A stretch of DNA of 64,000 nt. Source: Kitasatospora xanthocidica (lineage in GTDB: Bacteria; Actinomycetota; Actinomycetes; Streptomycetales; Streptomycetaceae). The stretch spans positions 377,301-441,300 of the forward strand of contig NZ_BNBY01000006.1 in the NCBI RefSeq assembly GCF_014656195.1. The letters are read 5' to 3'. The position numbers and the translations under genes are program-made. Position 1 is the stretch's first letter, and each line of letters begins with the position of its first letter. The notes under the pieces were generated by a model. That model ran no database searches, was not told the origin of the DNA, and was given only the letters and a program-made list of their open reading frames with translations. Below are positions 23,815-32,336 of this stretch, piece after piece.

Positions 23815-25539
23815 TCAGCCGTCGATGCCGGCGGCCGCGGCGAGGTCCCGCTTGACGGTGGCCAGGAGCTCGGCGGCGCGGTCGCGGGTGGCGGCCAGGT
23901 CGGCGGCCGAGGCGACCGGCAGGACGACCTCCAGGTAGCACTTGAGCTTGGGCTCGGTGCCGGAGGGGCGGACCACGATGCGGGCCGAGCGGACGGCCTC
24001 GCCGGCCAGGTAGTAGCGCAGGCCGTCGGTGGGCGGCAGCTCGGCGGAGCCGGCCGCGAGGTCGTCGGCGCGGGTGACGGTCAGGCCGGCCAGGACGGTC
24101 GGGGGCTGCTCGCGCAGGCGGCGCATGGCGTCGGCGATCAGCGAGAGGTCCTGCACCCGGACGGAGAGCTGGTCGGTGGCGTGCAGGCCGTGCTCCAGCG
24201 CCAGGTCGTCCAGCAGGTCGGAGAGGGTGCGGCCGGACTTCTTGAGGGTGGCGGCGAGCTCGGCGACCAGCAGGGCGGCGGTGATGCCGTCCTTGTCCCG
24301 GACGCCCTCCGGGTCGACGCAGTAGCCGAGCGCCTCCTCGTAGCCGTAGCGCAGGCCCTCGGCGCGGGAGATCCACTTGAAGCCGGTCAGCGTCTCGGCG
24401 TAGCCCAGGCCCGCCGCCTCGGCGATCCGGCCGAGCAGGGTGGCGGAGACGATGGTGGTGGCGAAGGTGCCCTCGGCCTTCTTCGCGACCAGGGCCGAGC
24501 CGAGCAGCGCACCGACCTCGTCACCGCGCAGCATCCGCCAGCCGGAGGTGCCGTTGCCGCTGCCGGCCGCGTTGCCGTTGGTGGGGACGGCCACCGCGCA
24601 GCGGTCGGCGTCCGGGTCGTTGGCGATCACGATGTCCGGGCCGACCGAGGCGGCGGTGCGGAAGGCGAGGTCCATCGCCCCCGGCTCCTCCGGGTTGGGG
24701 AAGGCCACGGTCGGGAAGTCCGGGTCGGGCTCGGCCTGCTCGGCGACCACGGTCGGCGCGGGGAAGCCGGCCCGGCGGAAGGCGGCGACCAGGGTGTCGC
24801 GGCCGACGCCGTGCATCGGGGTGTAGACGACGTCGAGCTCGCGCGGGCTGTGCGGGTCCACGATGGACACGGCGCGGGCGAGGTAGGCCTCGACCACGTC
24901 CTCGCCGAGCACCTCCCAGCCGTCCTCGGCGCGCGGGACCTCGTCCAGCGAGCCGATCGCGTCGATCTCGGCGGCGATCCCGGCGTCGGCCGGCGGGACG
25001 ATCTGCGAGCCGTCGCCCAGGTAGACCTTGTAGCCGTTGTCCTGCGGCGGGTTGTGGCTGGCGGTGACGGTGACGCCGGCGGCCGCGCCCAGGTGGCGCA
25101 CGGCGAAGGCGAGCACCGGGGTGGGCAGCGGGCGCGGCAGCAGCGCGGCGCGCAGGCCGGCGCCGACCACCACGGCGGCGGTGTCGCGGGCGAAGTCGTA
25201 CGACTTGTGGCGGGCGTCGTACCCGATGACGACCAGGTCGCCCAGGCCCTGCTGCTTGACGTACGCGACCAGGCCGGCGGCGGCCCGGATCACCACGGAG
25301 CGGTTCATCCGCATCGGGCCGGCGCCGATCTCGCCGCGCAGGCCGGCGGTGCCGAACTGGAGCCGGTCGGCGAAGCGCTCGGCCAGCTCGGACCAGGCGA
25401 TCTTGCTGTCCGACTCGGCCTGCGGGCCCTCGGCCCTGGCCAGCAGGGCGGTGAGCTCCTCACGGGTCTGCGGGTCGGGGTCCTCGGCCAGCCAGGTCCG
25501 GGCCCGGGCGAGGAGGTCGGTGGTGGGTGCCTGCGTCAT
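23815..25539 (-). CDS. Phosphohexomutase/phosphopentomutase-like enzyme (PGM/PMM family)
   Basis: 574 residues, the alpha-D-phosphohexomutase superfamily in its long form. The catalytic serine loop (TVTASHNPPQDNG), metal loop (ANDPDADRCAVAV), sugar-binding loop (EEALGY) and phosphate-binding loop (RPSGTEPKLKCYLE) appear in order. ATG at 25539 has GGAG 5 nt upstream. Annotated in relatives as phosphomannomutase. Beside pnp, deoC and deoA it would be well placed to isomerise (deoxy)ribose-1-phosphate to the 5-phosphate, since no DeoB-type phosphopentomutase is visible; that is inference. It is separated from pnp by a long hairpin, so probably independently transcribed. Confidence 0.92.
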   Translation of the reverse strand: MTQAPTTDLLARARTWLAEDPDPQTREELTALLARAEGPQAESDSKIAWSELAERFADRLQFGTAGLRGEIGAGPMRMNRSVVIRAAAGLVAYVKQQGLGDLVVIGYDARHKSYDFARDTAAVVVGAGLRAALLPRPLPTPVLAFAVRHLGAAAGVTVTASHNPPQDNGYKVYLGDGSQIVPPADAGIAAEIDAIGSLDEVPRAEDGWEVLGEDVVEAYLARAVSIVDPHSPRELDVVYTPMHGVGRDTLVAAFRRAGFPAPTVVAEQAEPDPDFPTVAFPNPEEPGAMDLAFRTAASVGPDIVIANDPDADRCAVAVPTNGNAAGSGNGTSGWRMLRGDEVGALLGSALVAKKAEGTFATTIVSATLLGRIAEAAGLGYAETLTGFKWISRAEGLRYGYEEALGYCVDPEGVRDKDGITAALLVAELAATLKKSGRTLSDLLDDLALEHGLHATDQLSVRVQDLSLIADAMRRLREQPPTVLAGLTVTRADDLAAGSAELPPTDGLRYYLAGEAVRSARIVVRPSGTEPKLKCYLEVVLPVASAADLAATRDRAAELLATVKRDLAAAAGIDG

Positions 25540-25673
25540 GCCAGCTCCATCGGGAGTGCGTCGGTGTGTCGGCCGGAGGGTTCGCTGAGACCGGGGAATC
25601 GCTGAGACCGGGGGTTCGCCGGAACCGGGGTCCGCCGGGACGAGGGTTCCGCCGGGAAGGGGTCGGGCACGCG

Positions 25674-25729
25674 GACGGGGCCCACGGGACGGTGTGATCA
25701 GCGGATCACGCCGCCCCGTGGGCCCCGTC
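25674..25729 (-). terminator. Long hairpin downstream of pnp
   Basis: The outer arms are 15-16 bp around GACGGGGCCCACGGG (25674-25688) and the matching strand ending at 25729. An inner CGGTGTGATC/GATCACGCCG stem with one G-U pair extends the structure to about 26 bp. It starts 28 nt after the pnp stop. Confidence 0.75.
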
Positions 25730-25756
25730 ACTCATGCATTCTGCGCCTGGTGGGCG

Positions 25757-26578
25757 TCAGATCCGCTCAAGGACCTTCGCCAGCAGCTCGCCCATGCGCT
25801 CGGCGGAGGCCTTGCCGGCCTCCAGCACCTCTTCGTGGTTGAGCGGCTCGCCGGTCATGCCGGCGGCCAGGTTGGTGACCAGCGAGATGCCGAGCACCTC
25901 GGAGCCGGCCTCGCGGGCGGCGATGGCCTCCAGCGTGGTGGACATGCCGACCAGCTCGCCGCCGATCACCCGGGCCATGTTGACCTCGGCCGGGGTCTCG
26001 TAGTGCGGGCCGCGGAACTGCACGTAGACGGCCTCGTCCAGGGACGGGTCGACCTCGTGGCAGAGCGCGCGCAGCCGCTTGGAGTACAGGTCGGTGAGGT
26101 CGACGAAGTTCGCGCCGACGATCGGGGAGTCCGCCGTCAGGTTGATGTGGTCGCTGATCAGCACCGGCTGGCCGGGGGTCCAGCCCTGGCGCAGACCGCC
26201 ACAGCCGTTGGTCAGCACGATGATGCCGCAGCCGGCCGCGGCGGCGGTGCGCACGCCGTGGACGACGGTGGCCACGCCGTGGCCCTCGTAGTAGTGGTTC
26301 CGGCCGAGGAAGATCAGGGCGCGCTTGTCGCCGATCTTCACCGAGCGGATCTTGCCGGCGTGGCCGGCGACGGCGGGGGCGGGGAAGCCCGGGAGGTCGG
26401 TGACCGGGAACTCGGCCACGGTCTCGCCCAGGGCGTCGGCGGCCGGCACCCAGCCGGAGCCCATCACCAGGGCGACGTCGTGCCGCTCGGCACCGGTCAG
26501 CTCGCGCAGGCGCTCGGCGGCGGCCTGGGCGGCGGCGTAGGGGTCGGCGGAGACGACCGACTGAGGAGAAGCGTTCAC
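25757..26578 (-). CDS. pnp: Purine nucleoside phosphorylase
   Basis: 273 residues, the trimeric class of PNP that phosphorolyses (deoxy)inosine and (deoxy)guanosine. Motifs: [14 protein letters not shown] (phosphate loop), [34 protein letters not shown] and the purine-site VTNLAAGM segment with Asn. GTG start at 26578 is 7 nt after a -10 hexamer, so the transcript is probably leaderless. Works after add: adenosine to inosine to hypoxanthine plus ribose-1-phosphate. It shares the CTACGCGCGTAG operator with add, deoC and deoA. Confidence 0.95.
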   Translation of the reverse strand: MNASPQSVVSADPYAAAQAAAERLRELTGAERHDVALVMGSGWVPAADALGETVAEFPVTDLPGFPAPAVAGHAGKIRSVKIGDKRALIFLGRNHYYEGHGVATVVHGVRTAAAAGCGIIVLTNGCGGLRQGWTPGQPVLISDHINLTADSPIVGANFVDLTDLYSKRLRALCHEVDPSLDEAVYVQFRGPHYETPAEVNMARVIGGELVGMSTTLEAIAAREAGSEVLGISLVTNLAAGMTGEPLNHEEVLEAGKASAERMGELLAKVLERI

Positions 26579-26585
26579 GGGTCCG

Positions 26586-26615
26586 AGGATAGACGGGAAT
26601 CGACTACGCGCGTAG
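26586..26615 (-). promoter_or_regulatory. pnp promoter with CTACGCGCGTAG operator
   Basis: The exact palindrome CTACGCGCGTAG is at 26604-26615. Reading leftward, -10 hexamer TATCCT lies at 26591-26586 and the GTG start follows after 7 nt with no ribosome site. The palindrome covers the expected -35 position. Confidence 0.7.
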
Positions 26616-26700
26616 AAAATCCAGCGCGGCGTGCCGGATCGTTACCCGGTTGACCCGAAAGCACAGCTCGGTGGCGCTTTCCGGGTGACCCGCCTTGTCG

Positions 26701-26764
26701 ATTTCCACACACCCGCGGTTCTACACCCCGGCGTTCCACACCCCCGGGGTTCCACACCTCCGGG
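26701..26764. repeat. Imperfect 15-16 bp tandem repeats
   Basis: About four imperfect copies of a unit like GGTTCCACACCCCCG (variants with CTACACC and CACACAC) lie in the non-coding stretch between the pnp promoter and the end of the NlpC/P60 gene. No gene is visible there. Confidence 0.55.
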
Positions 26765-26786
26765 ACGCGCACGGACCACGGACGGC

Positions 26787-27878
26787 TCAGAGCCGCTTCG
26801 CGCTGCGCAGCCCCTTCGCGTACATGCCGTTGTCGTCCAGCCGTGCCGTGCCGCCCTTGTCGCCGAAGGTCGGGCCGTCCGCCTCCTCCCGGCTGGAGAT
26901 GTACCGGGGGTGGCCGTCGGTGTCCAGGCCCAGGAAGATGCCGGTGTGGTCGAGCCGGGCGCCGGTGCGGGCGTCGATCTCGAAGAACACCAGGTCGCCG
27001 GGTTGCAGCGGGTCGATCGAGGCCGGGCGCAGGGTGGTGTCGGAGCCGGCGGCGGTGGTCAGCGGGATCACCGGGACGCCGGGGCCGAGCCGGGCCAGGC
27101 CGTTGGCGGTGCGCGGCAGACCGGGGCCGGCCGCGTCCTTGGAGAGCAGCGGGTAGCCGGAGCGGTAGCCGTACACCATCCGGACGAAGCCCGAGCAGTC
27201 GAAGGCGCCGTAGCGGGCCTTGTCGGGCTGCCGGGTCACCTTGTCGGCGAAGGTGTACGGAACGCCGAGGTAGTCGAAGAAGTCGGTCTGCTCCAGCCGC
27301 AGGTCGTTGCCGGCCGAACCGTTGGGGTTGAGCGGGCCGAAGGAGGCGTCGCCCTTGAAGCGCACGCCCTTGGCGTCCTTCTCGGCGGGCGCGCCGGCCA
27401 CGTACTGGCCGGCCGCCGCCAGGACGTCGTCGGCGGTGGAGCCCAGCGACTGCTGGAACCAGGTGCGGAACCAGCCCTCCTGCTCGGCGCCCGGCTTCCA
27501 GGGCTGCGGCATCAGCCGGACCCAGCTGTCGGTCACCACGGTGGCGGTGGTGGTGCCCGGCTCGGCGAAGGTGCGGCTGGGGCCGGCCAGGACGGCGGTG
27601 CGGGCGTTGTCGGTCAGCGTGGCGACCACGCCGCCGCGGGCGTCCCGGACCACCGTGCGGTCCGGCCCGGCCAGCCGCTCGTAGCGGTACCGGGCGGGCG
27701 CGGCGGCGGCCGCGGCCGTGGCCGAGTCGGGCGCGGCGGCAGCGGTGATCAGCGGCGCCGAACTGCCGGCCGCGGGCTGCCGGTCGCGGTCCCGCAGCTG
27801 CACGGTGAGGTAGCCGCTGGCGGCCAGCAGGGTCACGGCGAGGCCGCCGCTGAGCAGGGACTTGCGGGTCACTGGCAT
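26787..27878 (-). CDS. Exported NlpC/P60 family hydrolase
   Basis: 363 residues. An N-terminal signal/anchor (KSLLSGGLAVTLLAASGYL) is followed by an Ala-rich linker, a middle region with an SH3-like look (ARTAVLAGPSRTFAEPGTTT) and the NlpC/P60 core. In the core, Cys228 lies in FDCSGFVRMVYG, the His motif is LDHTGIFLGLD, and the polar third residue follows. The family cleaves gamma-D-glutamyl bonds in peptidoglycan stem peptides, and PgdS of Bacillus cleaves poly-gamma-glutamate. It is the last gene of a four-gene run with pgsB and pgsC (17-nt gap to pgsC), so polymer trimming or release is a reasonable hypothesis. A plain cell-wall role is the alternative. Confidence 0.85.
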   Translation of the reverse strand: MPVTRKSLLSGGLAVTLLAASGYLTVQLRDRDRQPAAGSSAPLITAAAAPDSATAAAAAAPARYRYERLAGPDRTVVRDARGGVVATLTDNARTAVLAGPSRTFAEPGTTTATVVTDSWVRLMPQPWKPGAEQEGWFRTWFQQSLGSTADDVLAAAGQYVAGAPAEKDAKGVRFKGDASFGPLNPNGSAGNDLRLEQTDFFDYLGVPYTFADKVTRQPDKARYGAFDCSGFVRMVYGYRSGYPLLSKDAAGPGLPRTANGLARLGPGVPVIPLTTAAGSDTTLRPASIDPLQPGDLVFFEIDARTGARLDHTGIFLGLDTDGHPRYISSREEADGPTFGDKGGTARLDDNGMYAKGLRSAKRL

Positions 27879-27895
27879 GGGGGTTCCCGTCGGGA

Positions 27896-28378
27896 TCAGG
27901 TGCCGGGCAGGGCGCCGAGCAGGACGCCGGCGGTGAGGACGACGTAGTTGGCGAGCGTCACCGTGCTGGTGGCCATCAGGGTGGCCGCCCGGGGCTGGCG
28001 GACCAGCTGGTAGGCGATCAGGCCGGGGACGATGAAGCCGAGCGTCTGGTTGGCGTACAGGGTGGGCAGCTCGCGCTGCAGGACCAGCATCACGGTGGCC
28101 TGCAGCAGCACCCCGATCAGCACCACGGCGGCGAACAGCCGCTTGCCGTACAGGATCACCAGCTTCTGGACCACCCGGATGGCGAGGTAGGTCAGCACCG
28201 TCACGCCGATCACGATGGCCACCCGCTGGAGCGACTCGACCAGGGTGAGGGCCAGCCAGCCGGGGGTGATCATGCCGCCGGGGGAGAGGTTGGTGGTCAG
28301 GTAGCAGACCAGCGAGAAGACCAGGCCGAGCGCGATGCCGATGGCGGCGATCTCGGGGGTGAGCTCGGTGGGGATCAC
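27896..28378 (-). CDS. pgsC: Poly-gamma-glutamate synthase membrane subunit PgsC/CapC
   Basis: 160 residues, almost entirely hydrophobic, with five to six helices. Family motifs: IGIALGLVFSLVCYLTTNLS, PGGMITPGWLALTL and the C-terminal GFIVPGLIAYQLVRQ. PgsC pairs with PgsB in the membrane complex that polymerises and probably passes poly-gamma-glutamate. GTG at 28378 overlaps the pgsB stop (GTGA), so the two subunits are translationally coupled. Length fits CapC (about 150). Confidence 0.9.
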   Translation of the reverse strand: MIPTELTPEIAAIGIALGLVFSLVCYLTTNLSPGGMITPGWLALTLVESLQRVAIVIGVTVLTYLAIRVVQKLVILYGKRLFAAVVLIGVLLQATVMLVLQRELPTLYANQTLGFIVPGLIAYQLVRQPRAATLMATSTVTLANYVVLTAGVLLGALPGT

Positions 28379-29829
28379 GGCTGGTCTCCGTAGGGGGCGG
28401 CGGTGCGGTGGTGGGGGTCGTACCAGGACTCGGGGAGCGGCTCGGGGCGGTACACGGGCTCGGGGCGGTACACGGGCTCGGCGTACGGGGCCTGCGCGGC
28501 GTACGGTGTCGGCTCCGCGTACCGGGCCGGCTCGGGGTACGGCACCGCCTCGGCGTAGTACCCGGGCCAGGGGTGGTCCTCCGGCTCCGGGTAGAGCGGC
28601 TCGGGCTCGTGGTACGCGTACTCGGGCGTCTCCGGCGCGTCCGCGGCCTCGTCGGGTTCGAGCCGGGCGAGCTCCTCCAGGAACAGCTCGCCCTGGCCGT
28701 GGATGTTGCCGACGGCCACCAGCGAGGAGTCCGGCCCGAGTTCGGCCAGCAGCTCGGCGGTGAGCCGTGCCGGGTCGCGCTTGTCGCCGCCGAGGTCGAC
28801 CACCCGGCCCGGCCAGCCGGCCGGGATGCCGTCGCGGGCGCTCTTGGTGGGGTGGCCGATCAGGAAGACCGTGTCGGGGTCGAGGTCCGGGACGATCTGG
28901 CCCATCTGGCCGTTGCGCTCGACCCGGTCCGGGCGGCAGTTGACCACCACGCTGAGCGGGCGGTGGATCGCGCCGAGGTCCTCCAGCTGGCGGACGTTCA
29001 TCAGCGTGGACTCGGGGTCGTTGGCGGCGAAGACGTTGGCGAAGCGCAGCCGCTTGCCGTCCTCGGTGCGGTAGCGCTCGACCGAGAGCACGCCCGGGTC
29101 CGGCGGGGCCGCCCACATGCCCCGCAGCGCGGTCTCCCGCTCCACGCCGAGGAGTTCGGCGACGGCGAGGGCGATCGCGACGTTCTCCTTGAAGGTGAAC
29201 CAGCTGAACCCGCGCAGCTCCTCGTCGGTGACCGTCTCCGGGTCCACCACGATCAGCCGGCAGTCCCGCTTCGCCGCCTCCGCGCGCAGGATGTGGGCGC
29301 GCTCCCGCTCGGCGGTGACGCACACCCCGCCGACCGGCATCGAACGGGACAGCGAGCGGGCGACGTCGTCCAGGGTCGGGCCCATCTCGGCCAGGTGGTC
29401 CTCGCGGACGTTGCACAGCACGCCGACGGTGGAGCGGATCAGCTTGGTCTGGTTGACCTCCTGGAGCGCCGGCATGACGGCCATGCACTCGATCACCAGG
29501 GCGTCCGGCCGGTAGGTGGCGGCGCGGCGGACGATGCCGATCTGCTCCACCACGTTGGCGATGCCGAACTTGCGGTAGACCGGCTCCTCGGTGGCGTCGG
29601 GGTGGATGAACCGGGCCGCGGTGCCGGTGGTCTTGGCGACCGTCACCAGCCCGCCGCCGCGCAGCGCGCCCGCGCACAGCCGGGTGATCGAGCTCTTGCC
29701 GCGGATGCCGTTGACCAGGACCCGGGTCGGGATCTGCTCCAGCGCGGTGAAGTGCCGGCGCTGCTCGACGATGCCGGCCACCAGCAGCACGGTGCAGCAC
29801 ACCAGCAGCACGACGTAGAGGAAGAGCAC
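28375..29829 (-). CDS. pgsB: Poly-gamma-glutamate synthase subunit PgsB/CapB with C-terminal Pro/Tyr/Glu repeats
   Basis: 484 residues. An N-terminal membrane helix (FLYVVLLVCCTVLLVAGIV) precedes a Mur-ligase-like ATPase with the P-loop NGIRGKSS (residues 40-47), the VIECMAVMPALQEVNQTKLI motif, and LCNVREDHLAEMGPT, all characteristic of CapB amide ligases. The normal enzyme ends near residue 395. The last 85 residues form a repetitive acidic tail of EP/PY/YAEP units encoded partly by 18-bp direct DNA repeats (28439-28474), which I have not met in Bacillus PgsB. GTG start with AAGGA upstream. 21 nt separate it from the HAMP protein gene before it. Confidence 0.9.
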   Translation of the reverse strand: MLFLYVVLLVCCTVLLVAGIVEQRRHFTALEQIPTRVLVNGIRGKSSITRLCAGALRGGGLVTVAKTTGTAARFIHPDATEEPVYRKFGIANVVEQIGIVRRAATYRPDALVIECMAVMPALQEVNQTKLIRSTVGVLCNVREDHLAEMGPTLDDVARSLSRSMPVGGVCVTAERERAHILRAEAAKRDCRLIVVDPETVTDEELRGFSWFTFKENVAIALAVAELLGVERETALRGMWAAPPDPGVLSVERYRTEDGKRLRFANVFAANDPESTLMNVRQLEDLGAIHRPLSVVVNCRPDRVERNGQMGQIVPDLDPDTVFLIGHPTKSARDGIPAGWPGRVVDLGGDKRDPARLTAELLAELGPDSSLVAVGNIHGQGELFLEELARLEPDEAADAPETPEYAYHEPEPLYPEPEDHPWPGYYAEAVPYPEPARYAEPTPYAAQAPYAEPVYRPEPVYRPEPLPESWYDPHHRTAAPYGDQP

Positions 29830-29850
29830 GGGAAGTCCTTCGGGCGGGGC

Positions 29851-32112
29851 TCAGCGGGTGGCGGCGGCGGAATCAGTGGCGGAGGTGGAGGCGGCGGCGG
29901 TGGGGGTGCGGCGCACGGCGCGCTCGGCGAGGTCGGCGCGCACCAGCTCCTGGCGGATCAGCTCCAGGCTGCGGGCGACGGCGCCGACCTCGTCGTGGTG
30001 GACGGGGTAGAGCACGGTGCGGCGGTCCCCGGCGGCCAGCGCCTCGGCGCTCGCGGCGAGGCGGCGCAGCGGCAGGCCGACGGCGATGTACAGCCAGCCG
30101 AGGCAGAGCGCGGCGGCGGCCAGGCCGAGCATGCCGGCCAGGACCGCGCGCCGGTCGGCCCGGTTCTGGTCGAGGTGCAGCCAGGCCACCGGGTGGTCGG
30201 TGACCACGGACCAGCCGAGCTTGGCGACGCTGCCGTTGCCGCCGAGCGGGGCGGCGGCGAGCAGGGCCGGGTCGCCGCCGTCGCGGAGCACGTCGGCGGC
30301 GGCGGACTTCTTGGCGTCGGTGAGGATCTTCCGGGCCCGGCCGTCCGGCAGGTCGCCGAAGGAGCTGTAGCCCTCGTTGGCGGCGAGCACCCGCTGCCGG
30401 TCGTCGACCAGCCAGACCCGGCCGAGGCCCGGCCGGACCAGCAGGCCGCCGAGGAAGTCGGTCTTGAACTCGCCCACCAGGACCGGCCCCTTGGCCTCCT
30501 GGGCGCCCTCCGCCTCGGCGTCGGGCGGGGCGGCGGTCAGGGCCGCGCGGGCGGCGATCCGGGGCTCCTTGCCGGAGCTGTTGAGCAGCAGCACGCCGCT
30601 CGGGCCGAGGGCCTCCGGGCCGGTGCGGTGCGGGGAGTCGCCGGCGTGGGCGAGCACCGCGCCGTCGGCGCCGAGGACGTAGAGCGAGCGGTAGCGGTCG
30701 TGCTCGGCGAGGGTGTCGCGCAGCAGGTTCTCGGCCTTGCCGACGGAGGCGTCGGTGAGCGAGGGGGCGAGTGAACGCAGGTCCGCGTAGCCCTCGTTGA
30801 GCGCCTGGCGGACCCGGTCGGCGGCGGTGTCGGTGCGGTCGCGCTGGCCGGCCACGACCTGGCCGGGCACCCGTACGGTCGGGTCGTTGCCGCCGAGGAA
30901 CAGCAGCGGGCCGGACCAGCCGAGCACCAGGACGGCGCAGAGCGCGAGCGGCAGCGCGGTGCCGGGGCGGCGCCGGCGGGCGGGGGCCGCGGCCGGCGGA
31001 CGGGCCGGGTCGAGGAGCTGGCGGCGCAGCTCCTCCAGGGCGCGGGCGATCCGGGCGGGCTCGCCGCGCTTCGGGCCCCGCACCCGGTCCGTCAAACGGT
31101 CGCCGCGGGTGAGTCGGCGGGACTCCAGGAAGAGGGCCAGCAGCGGGCGTTGCAGGCCGCGGTTCAGGTACCAGGCGAGCAGCAGGGCCAGCGCGAGCAG
31201 GGCACCGGCGGCGGCCAGGCCGAGCATCGGGTGGCGCAGGTTGCCGGGCTTGCCGTCGACGGTGCTGGTGGAGACCACGGTCAGGCCGAGCGGGGCGGCC
31301 TGGTCGTGCCCGCCGGGGGCGGCGACGGCGGCCCAGCCGGCGACCCGGCGCAGGCCCTTGTCGTCCGGGGTGCCGGCCAGGCTGCCGGAGGCCGTCTCGC
31401 CGGGCGCCGGGCGCTGCCGGGCGGCGCGCTCGCGGGCGGTGGTGACCACCGTGCGGTCGCCCTCGGCGGTGAGCTCGGCGCCGGTGGTGTCCAGGACGGC
31501 GCCGGCGGCGTCGAGGACCTGGATGGTCTGTTCCTTGCGGGTGGCGATGCCGGGCAGCCGCAGGTTGTCGGAGGCGACCAGCAGGGCGCGGCCGTCGGCC
31601 TTGGTGGAGACCAGCGCGAAGGTGAGCAGCCGGGTGCCGGCGGCGGAGGGCACCAGGACGGGGGCGGGCGCGGTGTCGGTGACCTTGGTGAGGTCCAGGC
31701 CGGCCAGCGGGACGGTCTCGCCGCGGGCGGCCAGCAGCCGGCCGGTGTCGGGACGGACGACCACGGTGCCGCGCCACTTGCGGTACGCCTGGCCGAGCGC
31801 GGTGAGGACGGCGGCGGGCTCGGCGGGCGCGTTCTCGTAGCGGGCGGCGGCCCGGCGCAGGTCGGTGGCGCTCTCGTGCAGTCCGGCGCGCAGCGAGGCG
31901 GCGGTGTCCTCGGCGGCGTACTGGTGGGACTCGCGGACGGCCTGCGGGGTGTCGTCGACGCGCAGTCCGCCGACGGCCAGGGCGGTGATCGCGGCGACCG
32001 CGAGCAGCAGGACCAGCAGCAGCGCGATGGGCGGGCGGATGCCTCCGAGCAGCGGCATGTCGGCCCGACGGCGGTAGCGGTGCTGCCGCGGCGGGGTCGG
32101 TGCCGTGCTCAC
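29851..32112 (-). CDS. Large membrane protein with two extracytoplasmic sensor modules and two HAMP-like regions, no output domain
   Basis: 753 residues built as a duplicated unit: helix (about 30-52), outside domain (about 53-300), helix, HAMP-like segment (FLESRRLTRGDRLTDRVRGP, ARALEELRRQLL), basic linker, helix (ALPLALCAVLVLGWSGPLLF), second outside domain, helix (AVLAGMLGLAAAALCLGWLY) and a second HAMP (LAASAEALAAGDRRTVLYPV). The chain then ends with no kinase, cyclase or methyl-accepting domain. The outside parts resemble Cache-type sensors. It is first in the operon with pgsB, pgsC and the NlpC/P60 gene, and could replace the PgsA/CapA partner that is missing here. Start GTG at 32112. 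Confidence 0.75.
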   Translation of the reverse strand: MSTAPTPPRQHRYRRRADMPLLGGIRPPIALLLVLLLAVAAITALAVGGLRVDDTPQAVRESHQYAAEDTAASLRAGLHESATDLRRAAARYENAPAEPAAVLTALGQAYRKWRGTVVVRPDTGRLLAARGETVPLAGLDLTKVTDTAPAPVLVPSAAGTRLLTFALVSTKADGRALLVASDNLRLPGIATRKEQTIQVLDAAGAVLDTTGAELTAEGDRTVVTTARERAARQRPAPGETASGSLAGTPDDKGLRRVAGWAAVAAPGGHDQAAPLGLTVVSTSTVDGKPGNLRHPMLGLAAAGALLALALLLAWYLNRGLQRPLLALFLESRRLTRGDRLTDRVRGPKRGEPARIARALEELRRQLLDPARPPAAAPARRRRPGTALPLALCAVLVLGWSGPLLFLGGNDPTVRVPGQVVAGQRDRTDTAADRVRQALNEGYADLRSLAPSLTDASVGKAENLLRDTLAEHDRYRSLYVLGADGAVLAHAGDSPHRTGPEALGPSGVLLLNSSGKEPRIAARAALTAAPPDAEAEGAQEAKGPVLVGEFKTDFLGGLLVRPGLGRVWLVDDRQRVLAANEGYSSFGDLPDGRARKILTDAKKSAAADVLRDGGDPALLAAAPLGGNGSVAKLGWSVVTDHPVAWLHLDQNRADRRAVLAGMLGLAAAALCLGWLYIAVGLPLRRLAASAEALAAGDRRTVLYPVHHDEVGAVARSLELIRQELVRADLAERAVRRTPTAAASTSATDSAAATR

Positions 32113-32336
32113 GAGGGGCCTCGTTCTCCTCCGGGCTCACCGTGCCGGCTTCGGGAGGGCGACGCGGCCGTCCCGGTCAAGCGATGATCAAGAAAGGGTC
32201 AAGCCGGACCAGCGTACGAAGAGGTTTCGAAAAAGTTGTCACATATCGGTTGCGATCAGGTGCCGCTTGGGTGTCGATTCGCCTCTCCTCGGCATGGATC
32301 ATGGCGCCACCGGCAGGCACGGTAGGTTCGACCGCC

